Source: Desulfatirhabdium butyrativorans
GTDB lineage: Bacteria; Desulfobacterota; Desulfobacteria; Desulfobacterales; DYRK01
Assembly: GCA_020718785.1 (NCBI GenBank)
Contig: DYRK01000284.1
Coordinates: forward strand, 1 to 7,565
DNA length: 7,565 nucleotides
Direction of reading: 5' to 3'
Both the position numbers and the translations under genes were made by a program. Of the stretch, positions 1-6,326 are shown one piece after another. Numbering within the stretch: the stretch's first letter is position 1; every line of letters starts with the position of its first letter. A model generated the notes under the pieces. It was not told where the DNA came from and ran no database searches. It saw only the letters and a list, made by a program, of their open reading frames with translations.

Positions 1-49
1 AGAATATTTGATAGTCTACAGGGGGTGACTGGTAAGAATATTTGATAGT
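1..49. repeat. 15-bp direct repeat, two copies
   Basis: The word AGAATATTTGATAGT occurs at 1-15 and again at 35-49, a period of 34 bp. The 19 bases between the copies (16-34) show no further similarity to one another. The first copy touches the window edge, so more units may lie to the left. Nothing here identifies its function. Confidence 0.5.
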
Positions 50-54
50 ATATA

Positions 55-84
55 TGCGTTCCCAAGCCGGGGCTTGGGAACGAG
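55..84. repeat. GTTCCCAAGC-type palindromic repeat
   Basis: A perfect 11-bp stem (CGTTCCCAAGC at 57-67, GCTTGGGAACG at 72-82) closes a CGGG loop. The 30-bp unit differs by one base, in the loop, from the unit at 7531-7560 and lies in the same orientation. It sits upstream of the sensor gene at 133. It belongs to a dispersed family seen four times here, so it is better read as a REP/MITE-like element than as a dedicated regulatory site. Confidence 0.85.
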
Positions 85-132
85 GAAAACACACGCTGAT
101 CTCACGTTAAAATAATTAAGGTCAGACACAAA

Positions 133-1227
133 ATGTCCCTTTTCAACAATACAGAGTTCAAACTGCCGGTTTTTTTTCAATTCCGCAAGGGATGGTTCAG
201 ATCGGGCAGCCTGATGACCCACCTGCTGGTGGGTATCATTCCGCCGGTGGTCATTATCCTGATAGGTGTGGGATATATTACCTATCTGATTTCCTGCCGT
301 TTTATCGGCGTTGCCCTTGAACGTACCGCAAACCTTCAGGCGATGGTGCTTGCACATGAGATCGAGGGCTTTCTTGCACGATGCAGGCAGGAACTGATCT
401 TCATCTCGCAGGAAAAACCCGATCCCGCAAAAATGCGTGATTTTCTCGCAAAAAACAGGCGCAGTCGCGGAATTGCATATTGCGGAATTTTTTATATCTC
501 GCAAAAAGATGACAGTCACCTACTTCTTGCGGCAAACGAGGATGAGGTGGTTCAGATTCCGCGGGAAAAGATTTCCGGGATACGTCCCAATCTCCTTTTG
601 TTTTATGACCAGATAAAAAATCTGAAAAAAGATGAGGTCTGGATATCGGGAATTGTCGGGACAGAATATCCATTCCCTTCTTCTTCCAATCCGAATCAGG
701 AAATAATATCCAGAGTGATTTATCTCGGAATGCCATATATTCCCGATCCGGATTCGGATGACAAGGATCAGGCAGGATATCTTCTGCTTTCCTTGGATGT
801 CCGGAATATAAGGGATATTCTCTCGTTTTACAGTTCCCCGCGGTCGCCGTTATGGGTTTACCCTGCCCGGAGTCCTCAAGTTCTCCGCTACAGCTATCTG
901 TTTGACACAGAAGGCTGGATTCTGTTTCAATCAGAAGGCTCGGACAAAGGCGATACGGAATTGAAAACCGACCTGGTGCGGTCTGTTTTTACGGGAACTA
1001 TGGGGATGCCGAATCTTCCGTGCGGGTTCAGACCCGCGGCAGTATTCGGAAATTACTGGAAAATGGTGGAAGATGTCCGGGAAGGAAAACAGGGATTGGT
1101 CAAAATAGCAGACCCGGATTATGAACTCTCCGGTATCAAAGAATATTATCTGGCATATACGCCGGTCCGTTTTATTCCAGGACAGGACACTCCTGCCCGG
1201 ACATACGCAGGGCATTGCCTACGTTGA
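133..1227 (+). CDS. N-terminal part of membrane-anchored Cache sensor/sigma-54 activator (frameshifted)
   Basis: This frame encodes the sensory half of a larger regulator. After about 28 polar residues a transmembrane helix spans roughly residues 29-53 (LLVGIIPPVVIILIGVGYI). It is followed by about 320 residues of predicted extracytoplasmic domain with double-Cache character: a helix (ALERTANLQAMVLAHEIEGF), then mixed alpha/beta segments including YLFDTEGWILFQSE (about 300-313) and YYLAYTPVRF (338-347). The frame ends abnormally at residue 364, where AGHCLR replaces the AGIAYVDRS that the next frame supplies. Removing one G from 1210-1212 joins both parts into an 848-residue protein. The start at 133 has only a weak ribosome site (AAGG, 11 nt upstream) but places the membrane helix normally. 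The ligand is unknown. I infer that a small molecule sensed outside the cytoplasm controls the AAA+ half. Confidence 0.75.
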   Translation: MSLFNNTEFKLPVFFQFRKGWFRSGSLMTHLLVGIIPPVVIILIGVGYITYLISCRFIGVALERTANLQAMVLAHEIEGFLARCRQELIFISQEKPDPAKMRDFLAKNRRSRGIAYCGIFYISQKDDSHLLLAANEDEVVQIPREKISGIRPNLLLFYDQIKNLKKDEVWISGIVGTEYPFPSSSNPNQEIISRVIYLGMPYIPDPDSDDKDQAGYLLLSLDVRNIRDILSFYSSPRSPLWVYPARSPQVLRYSYLFDTEGWILFQSEGSDKGDTELKTDLVRSVFTGTMGMPNLPCGFRPAAVFGNYWKMVEDVREGKQGLVKIADPDYELSGIKEYYLAYTPVRFIPGQDTPARTYAGHCLR

Positions 1228-2680
1228 CAGAAGTATGCTGACCGTGATCGCGGGTTACAAACAGATGGATGTCATGTTCATTCTTACCCTTTTATCCGTG
1301 CTGATTGTTTCTCTGCTGATATATTTCCTGAGCCGCATGATCACCCGGCCCATATTAAAGCTTTCCGAAGCGGTCAACGCCATTCCGCAGACCGGGAATC
1401 CGGAAGAAATCCGTCTGCCGCATTCCGGCTATGAAGTCTCTCTGCTTCAGAACGCCATCAATGCCATGATCGGCACCATGGAACGGCAGATGGAGGAAAT
1501 CAGGCGCAAAGACAGGGAAATCGAGACTTTTTCCCTGAGGCAGAAAGCAGCTCCGGAACATGATATATCCGAGTTTTCCGAAAAATCAGGAATCATAATT
1601 TCGGGAATTGTCGGAATCGGCGAAAAAATCGAAAGTCTGAAATCCGACATTCTGAAAGCAGCGCAGTCCGACGCGGATGTGCTGATTATCGGAGAAACCG
1701 GAACCGGCAAACAACTGACCTCGGAAGCAGTTCACCAGTACGGCAGACGTGCGGGAAAACCTTTTATTTCAATAAATTGCGGTGAATTGGATGAGAATCT
1801 GCTGTCAGACACTTTGTTCGGTCATGTCAAAGGCGCGTTCACAGAAGCAAAAACCGACCGGAAAGGCGCGTTTCTCGAAGCTGACGGCGGAACGCTCTTT
1901 CTGGATGAAATTCAGACTGCGTCTTCCGGAATCCAGCAGGCTCTGCTTCGTGCCATTTCCATGCGTAAAATCAAGCCCTTGGGCAGTGACAAAGAAACAG
2001 ATGTGGACGTAAGGCTGATTACAGCCACCAACGCTGACCTGAGCGCGCTTATTGAAGAGGGACTTTTCAGAAGCGATTTGTATTTCCGGCTGAAAGTGGT
2101 CACCCTTCACACCCCGGCTTTAAGGGATCAGAAAGAAAATATTCCGGTGCTGGCAGCGCATTTTCTCAGACAGGCCGAAATCCGGGCAGACAAAACCGGG
2201 TTGTTCCTGAGCAAAGGCGCGCTGGCAAAGATGAAGCAGTATCATTGGCCCGGGAATGTGCGGGAACTGATGAACTGCATTATCCGTGCCGTGGTCATGG
2301 CAGAAGACAAAGTAATTCAGGCAGAAGATATTCTGACCGAATCTGAAAAGACTGTCCGGTCCCCGGAGATTCAGGCTGAAACCGGACAAACCGCTGTTCC
2401 GGAATTTCCTGACGGAAACGGAGGCAGAGATGCCCTTCCATCTTTCTCAGAAGCGGCTATTCCTGCGGATATGAAAAGTAAAATGAAGCGGCGTCAGGAA
2501 AAGGCATATCAGTTTATCCTGATGAAAGGGGGAATCAGCCGCAGCGAATATCAGAATCTCATCGGCGGCGATATTTCTTCCCGCACAGCCGTCTATGATC
2601 TTCAGGATATGGTAAAAAAAGGTCTGGTCATAAAGACCGGGCAGGGTCCCGCGACGCGGTATGTGCGAGCCGATGCCTGA
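1121..2680 (+). CDS. C-terminal part of the same regulator: TM, HAMP, AAA+ sigma-54 activator, winged helix
   Basis: Residue numbers here are for the joined 848-residue protein; homologous coding begins near 1211, and the ATG at 1121 has no convincing ribosome site. A second transmembrane helix (about 380-399) is followed by a HAMP linker (RMITRPILKLSEAVNAI) and a short charged coiled coil. The AAA+ domain contains Walker A GETGTGKQ (520-527), a sigma-54 contact loop GAFTEA (567-572, usual GAFTGA), Walker B GGTLFLDEI with D591-E592, the FRSDLYFRL segment with likely arginine fingers, and WPGNVREL. The usual C-terminal Fis-type helix-turn-helix is absent. Instead residues about 784-845 resemble a winged helix (ISRSEYQNLI, SRTAVYDLQDMVKKGLV, GPATRYV), as seen at the C-end of RecG-like/Fic-type regulators. 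In family terms this would remodel sigma-54 polymerase from the membrane. Its targets are not visible. It ends 9 bp from a convergent gene. Confidence 0.8.
   Translation: MNSPVSKNIIWHIRRSVLFQDRTLLPGHTQGIAYVDRSMLTVIAGYKQMDVMFILTLLSVLIVSLLIYFLSRMITRPILKLSEAVNAIPQTGNPEEIRLPHSGYEVSLLQNAINAMIGTMERQMEEIRRKDREIETFSLRQKAAPEHDISEFSEKSGIIISGIVGIGEKIESLKSDILKAAQSDADVLIIGETGTGKQLTSEAVHQYGRRAGKPFISINCGELDENLLSDTLFGHVKGAFTEAKTDRKGAFLEADGGTLFLDEIQTASSGIQQALLRAISMRKIKPLGSDKETDVDVRLITATNADLSALIEEGLFRSDLYFRLKVVTLHTPALRDQKENIPVLAAHFLRQAEIRADKTGLFLSKGALAKMKQYHWPGNVRELMNCIIRAVVMAEDKVIQAEDILTESEKTVRSPEIQAETGQTAVPEFPDGNGGRDALPSFSEAAIPADMKSKMKRRQEKAYQFILMKGGISRSEYQNLIGGDISSRTAVYDLQDMVKKGLVIKTGQGPATRYVRADA
1210..1212 (+). 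other. Single-base frameshift in the sensor/activator gene
   Basis: The run GGG at 1210-1212 has one base too many for continuous translation. In the upstream frame it reads GCA-GGG-CAT-TGC (A-G-H-C) and reaches TGA at 1225-1227. With one G removed it reads GCA-GGC-ATT-GCC-TAC (A-G-I-A-Y) and continues into the second transmembrane helix and AAA+ domain. The join falls inside a Cache-like strand, so the two frames were clearly one gene. Mutation, sequence error and recoding are all possible; no canonical slippery site is seen. Confidence 0.8.
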
Positions 2681-2689
2681 TAACTCGGA

Positions 2690-3310
2690 TTAATCCTTGA
2701 GTTCTCCGGCAAGGCGCAATAAGGCTTTGCAAAAATGCTGAAAGGAAACCGAGCGACTGCCTTTCCATTGAGTAGTCAGATGCGGTCCGATCTGTTTTGC
2801 CCAGCCGACTTTGTTCTCGCTTTCATAGCCGATAATATCCCGGAACAATTCCCATGTGCCGCAGATACTGTCCTGAACATAACTCTCGGCTTTGTTCGTT
2901 TTTGCTTTGGGAAAAGCTTGTCTGATTGCAGTCAAATCCCCGAGATAAAAGGCTTCCGTTTCTTCAATCGCAATTCGGAACAGCACGGTCGGCGCAGGAT
3001 TGCAATCTGTGAGAAGCTCGGTCATGCGCCTTTTGAGATCAAGACAATCCTCATTATCCAAATCAACAAGCACAAGCACTCTGTCGGTATCGGAATTGAA
3101 TGACTTGCCGAAAGCTCTGAGCTTTGCCGGCAACTGATCCAGCAGTCCGTGATGTCGGGGATTCGGTTTTTCGGACGGTTTTTTCGGCAGTTTGCCTTTT
3201 CCCTGATGCCGAATGATTTTATAAGTATGCCCCGAGGGAAGAAAACGAGGCAGCCACGCTTTCAGCAAGGCTTCTTCCGATGTGCCTTCGACCAGAATAT
3301 GCAGCCTCAT
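2690..3310 (-). CDS. DUF4276-type TOPRIM-like protein, partner of the AAA ATPase
   Basis: This 206-residue protein has the layout of a small TOPRIM-fold domain. An N-terminal beta strand ends in the acidic motif LVEGTSEE (E8, E12). An LVLVDLDN strand gives a DxD pair (D83, D85). A second acidic cluster follows, IAIEETEAFYLGD (E116, E117, E119, D125). The C-terminal half carries a KVGWAKQI helix and an SFQHF segment. The family is known as DUF4276; I recall it as TOPRIM-related and found beside AAA ATPases. TOPRIM acidic residues bind metal for nucleic-acid cleavage in OLD-type nucleases and topoisomerases. The ATG overlaps the ATPase stop codon by four bases (ATGA, 3307-3310), implying translational coupling. 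I infer that it is the nuclease or effector subunit of a two-gene defence system. Nuclease activity itself is not shown by sequence. Confidence 0.75.
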   Translation of the reverse strand: MRLHILVEGTSEEALLKAWLPRFLPSGHTYKIIRHQGKGKLPKKPSEKPNPRHHGLLDQLPAKLRAFGKSFNSDTDRVLVLVDLDNEDCLDLKRRMTELLTDCNPAPTVLFRIAIEETEAFYLGDLTAIRQAFPKAKTNKAESYVQDSICGTWELFRDIIGYESENKVGWAKQIGPHLTTQWKGSRSVSFQHFCKALLRLAGELKD

Positions 3311-4503
3311 CTTTCAAACCTTTCTTCAAAATGATTGCTGTACCACAAACTGCCCAAAGGAACGCCTTCTGCTTCCAATTCCTTGATTGCAGGCATATCG
3401 GAAGTTCTTTTTGCCTGAGTATGTCCGTTTTCGTCCTTTTCCATGAGCCAGACCTGTTCCGGTCTCAGCGCATCTACAAAGTAAGGAGAATGCGTCGTGA
3501 GAAGTATCTGAGATTTCCCTTTGGAATTCTCGGCATACTGACGAAACTCCCGGGCAAGTTCTTCAAGCAGCTTGTGATAAAGTCCGTTTTCCGGCTCTTC
3601 AATGCCGATGAAAGCCGGCGGCTCCGGGTCTTCCAGCAGTAAAAGATAGGCAAACATTTTCAACGTGCCGTCAGACATGCTTTGCTGATAAAAGGGGTCA
3701 GTGTATCCCTTCTCATTGAATTGCAATAAGAGACGTCCATCCAGGCTTTTCTCCGGTTTGATCTGCCGGATGCCGGGAATCCGTCTGCGGATGCGTTCTA
3801 AAATTCGGCTGAACCGTTCGGTATGAGAACGCTCCAGATACTGAACCACATTGCCGAGATTTTCACCTGTCCGATCCAAATGTCTCTGTGCGCCTGCGGG
3901 CGGAAGCCGACGTGCCGCATCCGGAACAAAATAGGAGAGATACCAGCTTTCGATATATTTCCGTAAGCTCACGATATGCTCATATTTCGAAATCTGTCCA
4001 AGGCTTGTGATTCCGAGACGGTCTTTATTTTCAAGCCGAATATCCTCTTCTTTCTTTTTTCCACTTTCCGATAGCCGACCTGCTCCCTCTGTGAGATCGA
4101 GAATAACAATGTTCCGGCGGCTGATCTGAGCGAGAAGCTCCATAGAAACAATGGGAATGCCATTTTTTTCATCTATTACAAAGGCGTAAGTAATGATGGG
4201 ACTCGAATTTCCGCTTTCTGTGTAATACATCTCAAACCGAATCGGATCCTTGCTGCCCTGCGTGCGTAATCGGGCAAAACCGCCGCGCTGGGGCTTGTCG
4301 CAGGCTGCTTCAACCCCTTCTTTCAGACTGTCGGAAATAAAAGCAAACGCGTCCAGAAGACTCGATTTTCCGCATCCGTTGGGACCGATAAAACAGCACA
4401 AGGACGGCAACGGCTCATCTTTTCCACCAAGTTCGACCTGACCCAGCGTCAGATCCGCGAGACATTTGAAATTTTGTATGCGAATACCCACGAGTTGAAG
4501 CAT
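3307..4503 (-). CDS. OLD/AAA15-like ABC-type ATPase, upstream gene of the ATPase-TOPRIM pair
   Basis: A 398-residue SMC/ABC-fold ATPase. The start IRIQNFKCLADLTL is the usual first strand of RecF/OLD-like ATPases. Walker A is GPNGCGKS (40-47), followed by SLLDAF. The signature loop is SMSDGTLKMFAYLL (275-288). Walker B is FIGIEEPENGLYHKL (298-312) with the catalytic E-E, and the switch histidine lies in LLTTHSPYFVDAL (335-345). The middle, about 60-270, is variable and helical, where such proteins carry sensor or dimer insertions. There is no TOPRIM domain fused at the C-end as in full OLD proteins; the adjacent overlapping gene supplies it. The ATG at 4503 has an AAGGA site about 9 nt upstream, supporting this start. 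A 13-bp palindrome lies 35 bp upstream, between this gene and the toxin before it, so the pair may be its own transcription unit. Related split pairs such as AriA-AriB of PARIS act against phages. Confidence 0.88.
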   Translation of the reverse strand: MLQLVGIRIQNFKCLADLTLGQVELGGKDEPLPSLCCFIGPNGCGKSSLLDAFAFISDSLKEGVEAACDKPQRGGFARLRTQGSKDPIRFEMYYTESGNSSPIITYAFVIDEKNGIPIVSMELLAQISRRNIVILDLTEGAGRLSESGKKKEEDIRLENKDRLGITSLGQISKYEHIVSLRKYIESWYLSYFVPDAARRLPPAGAQRHLDRTGENLGNVVQYLERSHTERFSRILERIRRRIPGIRQIKPEKSLDGRLLLQFNEKGYTDPFYQQSMSDGTLKMFAYLLLLEDPEPPAFIGIEEPENGLYHKLLEELAREFRQYAENSKGKSQILLTTHSPYFVDALRPEQVWLMEKDENGHTQAKRTSDMPAIKELEAEGVPLGSLWYSNHFEERFER

Positions 4504-4538
4504 ATCTTATTTTCCTTACATTATCTGAAATAAACAAT

Positions 4539-4568
4539 CTCGTTCCCACGCCGGAGCGTGGGAACGAG
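4539..4568. repeat. Palindromic repeat (CGTTCCCACGC variant) between vapC and the ATPase gene
   Basis: A perfect 13-bp stem (CTCGTTCCCACGC at 4539-4551, GCGTGGGAACGAG at 4556-4568) closes a CGGA loop. It shares the CTCGTTCCCA edge with the units at 7434 and 7531 but has CACGC where they have CAAGC. On the minus strand it follows the toxin gene and is trailed by ATTGTTTATTT, so it may act as a weak terminator before the ATPase gene. The rest of 4504-4624 shows no gene. Confidence 0.85.
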
Positions 4569-4624
4569 TGGTTCTGATTTCAGCATTTGGTCTTCTGTCA
4601 AGAAGCTTTAGCATCAATCAATGT

Positions 4625-5035
4625 TCAGTAACCGAGAATGGTGTCTGTAACAAAATCGGGAAACATTTTTTGGAACTTTTTATCGAAACTGAAGAGGATT
4701 TCAGCTTGGTATTTTTCTGCCTGTCCGACAATAATCAGGTCTGCAAAATCGCCTTTTTCCTTATACCGGGAAATCGCTTTACGGATAAGAGAGACATCGG
4801 GAAAATGATAGGCGGATATGGTAACAAGTCTTTCTAAAAACTCGGCAATTTCTTTCCGTTCACATTGATAAACCGACTCAAGCACCCATACGGTTTCTAT
4901 GAGAACTTCATTCAGAATAAGAATTTTCCGCCCTTTTTTTTCTTCTTCACTGACGACGAATTGTACAATTTTTGCCTGTTCTGCGTCATCTTCAATAAGA
5001 AGTCGCACCAGAGCGTTTGTATCAAGTGCAATCAT
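4625..5035 (-). CDS. vapC: PIN-domain ribonuclease toxin, VapC-like
   Basis: A 136-residue PIN-domain protein of normal VapC length. The first acidic residue is D5 in IALDTNALVRLL. E43 and E47 follow in LNEVLIETVWVL. D96 and D99 lie in GDFADLIIVGQA, and D118 in FSFDKKF. These match the metal-binding acidic set that makes VapC toxins site-specific ribonucleases, usually cutting tRNA or rRNA. The start ATG at 5035 has GGAG 8 nt upstream and overlaps the end of the antitoxin gene by 14 bases (5022-5035), the tight coupling expected of a toxin-antitoxin operon. All key residues are present, so the toxin is probably active. Its RNA target cannot be read from the sequence. Confidence 0.92.
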   Translation of the reverse strand: MIALDTNALVRLLIEDDAEQAKIVQFVVSEEEKKGRKILILNEVLIETVWVLESVYQCERKEIAEFLERLVTISAYHFPDVSLIRKAISRYKEKGDFADLIIVGQAEKYQAEILFSFDKKFQKMFPDFVTDTILGY

Positions 5036-5276
5036 CTTTTCTCCGCTGCCGAATCGCTTCTTTCATCTCATCCGCCGAAACAGGATGACTCGGTTTCCGA
5101 TGTTTTAACATACCGAAGATATCCGATGCGGAACGGGTTATATCTGTGCATGATTCAGTATAGTTCAATGTCGTCGGTTTCCCAATTATTTTTTCATAAA
5201 CGGCTATATCTGACAGCACAGCAATCCGATTTCCTTCCGAGTCCGTAATATATTTTTGTTTTTCATGCTCAATCAT
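5022..5276 (-). CDS. vapB: VapB-like antitoxin of the PIN toxin
   Basis: An 84-residue antitoxin-like protein directly upstream of, and overlapping, the PIN toxin. The N-terminal part, KYITDSEGNRIAVLSDIAVYEKIIG, resembles the short strand-helix DNA-binding region of Phd/YefM- and VapB-type antitoxins. The C-terminal tail, IFGMLKHRKPSHPVSADEMKEAIRQRR, is basic and helical, the kind of region that wraps around a PIN toxin and blocks its active site. I start it at 5276 and not at the ATG at 5321, because a perfect AAGGAG stands 6 nt before 5276; the longer form would add 15 residues that look like translated untranslated sequence. It lies 51 bp downstream of comF on the same strand, so read-through from comF is possible. 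Such antitoxins normally repress their own operon. Confidence 0.85.
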   Translation of the reverse strand: MIEHEKQKYITDSEGNRIAVLSDIAVYEKIIGKPTTLNYTESCTDITRSASDIFGMLKHRKPSHPVSADEMKEAIRQRRKDDCT

Positions 5277-5282
5277 AATAAG

Positions 5283-5288
5283 CTCCTT
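5283..5288 (-). promoter_or_regulatory. Ribosome binding site that fixes the vapB start
   Basis: AAGGAG reads on the minus strand from 5288 to 5283, six bases (CTTATT) before the ATG at 5276-5274. It lies inside the longer open frame that begins at 5321 and is the reason for choosing the shorter antitoxin. Confidence 0.8.
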
Positions 5289-5327
5289 ACTCAAAGCCGG
5301 AAAGTCTGCCTGCAAGTGCATTCCCCG

Positions 5328-6098
5328 TTACCGTGCCAGCGTAAGCACATCCGCATATTCTGCCCCGCCCTGTAGAAGCACTTTTGCACATTCATTCACG
5401 GTTGCGCCGGTAGTATGAATATCGTCAATAAGGAGTATTTTCTTTCCCTTTATTTTCGGGCAGTTTCTGACACTGAACGCGTCTTTGACATTTTCCTCAC
5501 GGCTGATGCCGGTCAATTTGGCTTGCGGTTGTGTCCATCGGTGTCTGAACAGGACATCCCGTTCAATTCGAAAATCCGAACCGATATGAAATGTCTCAGC
5601 CATGCGGCGCCAGTTTCTGATTAAAAGATATGCCTGATTGAAGCCGCGTTCCCTGAATCGCCGGATATGAAGGGGAACCGGCATAACCAGATCAATTTCT
5701 TCTTTTTCCCAATATCGGACAAAGACAGAAAAAAGGAGCTGTTCAAAGGGTTTTGCCAAATAAATTTTCTCATTGTATTTAAAGCACCGGATCGCTTTTG
5801 CGAAAACAGTCTCCTCATCTTTTTCCTTATAATTGCCGAAAGACCGGGACTTCCTGAACTGCTGACGTGAATTTTCTCCGTAATCGAGAGATTCTATCGG
5901 TGAAAAACCGGATAGGCATTGAGGACACAGAAAAGGAGACATGACTTGCTCAAAATCAAGATTCCGAATATCCTGTTTCGATAAGTCATTGTTTCGGGTC
6001 CGATGGAAAATTTTACTGCACACCGGGCATTTTGCCGGAAAAACAGCCTCGATCAGCCCCCTTACAATGCGGGAACCTATTTTTTTGAAATCCGTCAT
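5328..6098 (-). CDS. comF: ComF-family phosphoribosyltransferase-like protein
   Basis: A 256-residue protein of usual ComF length. Four cysteines in two CPxC pairs (C24-P-V-C27 and C58-P-Q-C61) form the N-terminal zinc-binding knuckle. The type I phosphoribosyltransferase domain follows, with MPVPLHIRRFRERGFNQA (139-156), TQPQAKLTGISREENVKDAF (189-208) and the PRPP-binding loop KKILLIDDIHTTGATVNE (219-236). ComF proteins are needed for DNA uptake in naturally competent bacteria, where they assist handling of incoming single-stranded DNA, and are widespread in non-competent ones with unclear roles. The ATG at 6098 is preceded by a modest GGGGA. It is the first gene of a minus-strand run leading to vapB-vapC. 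It is intact and is the most housekeeping-like gene in the window. Confidence 0.93.
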   Translation of the reverse strand: MTDFKKIGSRIVRGLIEAVFPAKCPVCSKIFHRTRNNDLSKQDIRNLDFEQVMSPFLCPQCLSGFSPIESLDYGENSRQQFRKSRSFGNYKEKDEETVFAKAIRCFKYNEKIYLAKPFEQLLFSVFVRYWEKEEIDLVMPVPLHIRRFRERGFNQAYLLIRNWRRMAETFHIGSDFRIERDVLFRHRWTQPQAKLTGISREENVKDAFSVRNCPKIKGKKILLIDDIHTTGATVNECAKVLLQGGAEYADVLTLAR

Positions 6099-6128
6099 TC
6101 AATCCCCGGTGTGCCGCAGCCCTTTGCG

Positions 6129-6151
6129 AAAGCGATTTGAAAAATCGCTTT
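6129..6151. repeat. 10-bp hairpin upstream of comF
   Basis: AAAGCGATTT (6129-6138) and AAATCGCTTT (6142-6151) form a perfect 10-bp stem with a GAA loop, 31 bp upstream of the comF ATG. It could be a small dispersed palindrome or an operator-like site in the comF leader. No poly-T tail follows on either strand, so it is not a clear terminator. Confidence 0.6.
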
Positions 6152-6222
6152 ACTGAGGTATGGCGAATTTGCAATTAAAGCACAAGGGATGATTTGCAAG
6201 TCCCGTGAGTGCGGAGTCTTGA

Positions 6223-6247
6223 TTACCACGCGAAGCGTGGTAACGAG
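6223..6247. repeat. Palindromic repeat, TTACCACGC variant
   Basis: TTACCACGC (6223-6231) and GCGTGGTAA (6235-6243) form a 9-bp stem with a GAA loop, followed by CGAG. The stem core and AACGAG tail resemble the 4539-4568 palindrome with TACC in place of TCCC, so it may be a diverged member of that family. It lies just beyond the outer end of the attC-like site. Confidence 0.6.
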
Positions 6248-6262
6248 GGAATTTTTCTCAAA

Positions 6263-6320
6263 GCATAACATAAAGTTAAGCTGCGGGGCGTCAGCCCCGT
6301 CCGCTTCAACGCAGGGTTAT
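6263..6320 (-). other. attC-like integron recombination site
   Basis: Read on the minus strand this 58-bp segment has the nested imperfect symmetry of an attC site. The outer boxes are ATAAC (6320-6316) and GTTAT (6269-6265). The inner boxes are GTTGAAGC (6310-6303) and GCTTAAC (6281-6275), which pair with one unpaired extra base in the first of them (6307), a hallmark of attC. The core is a GC-rich stem, CGGGGC (6299-6294) with GCCCCG (6289-6284), around a TGAC loop. The outer R' box reads GTTATGC against the consensus GTTRRRY, with one mismatch. It begins 6 bp after the stop codon of the minus-strand toxin gene, exactly where a cassette carries its attC. Only one such site is seen and no integrase gene is present, so it would be an isolated cassette. 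Confidence 0.65.
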
Positions 6321-6326
6321 ATTTTT

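Noticed and set aside
16..519. Minus-strand frame across the start of the sensor gene
   Set aside because: It reads through the palindrome at 55-84 and the antisense of a membrane helix, with no family features.
1205..1220. Programmed ribosomal frameshift in the sensor gene
   Set aside because: Joining the frames needs a +1 move at GCA-GGG-CAT, and no known +1 slip motif, rare-codon pause or downstream structure is evident; mutation or sequence error is simpler.
2681..2689. Bidirectional terminator between the convergent sensor and DUF4276 genes
   Set aside because: The gap is only 9 bp and no GC-rich stem with a T-run is visible there.
4596..4601. TTGACA on the minus strand as a -35 for the ATPase gene
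   Set aside because: At 16-18 bp spacing there is no acceptable -10, and the word sits inside a small CTTCT/AGAAG inverted repeat. A GATAAT nearer the gene lacks a -35.
5277..5321. Longer antitoxin start at 5321
   Set aside because: The AAGGAG needed to translate the gene lies inside this extension, six bases before the ATG at 5276, and the extra residues do not fit antitoxin families.
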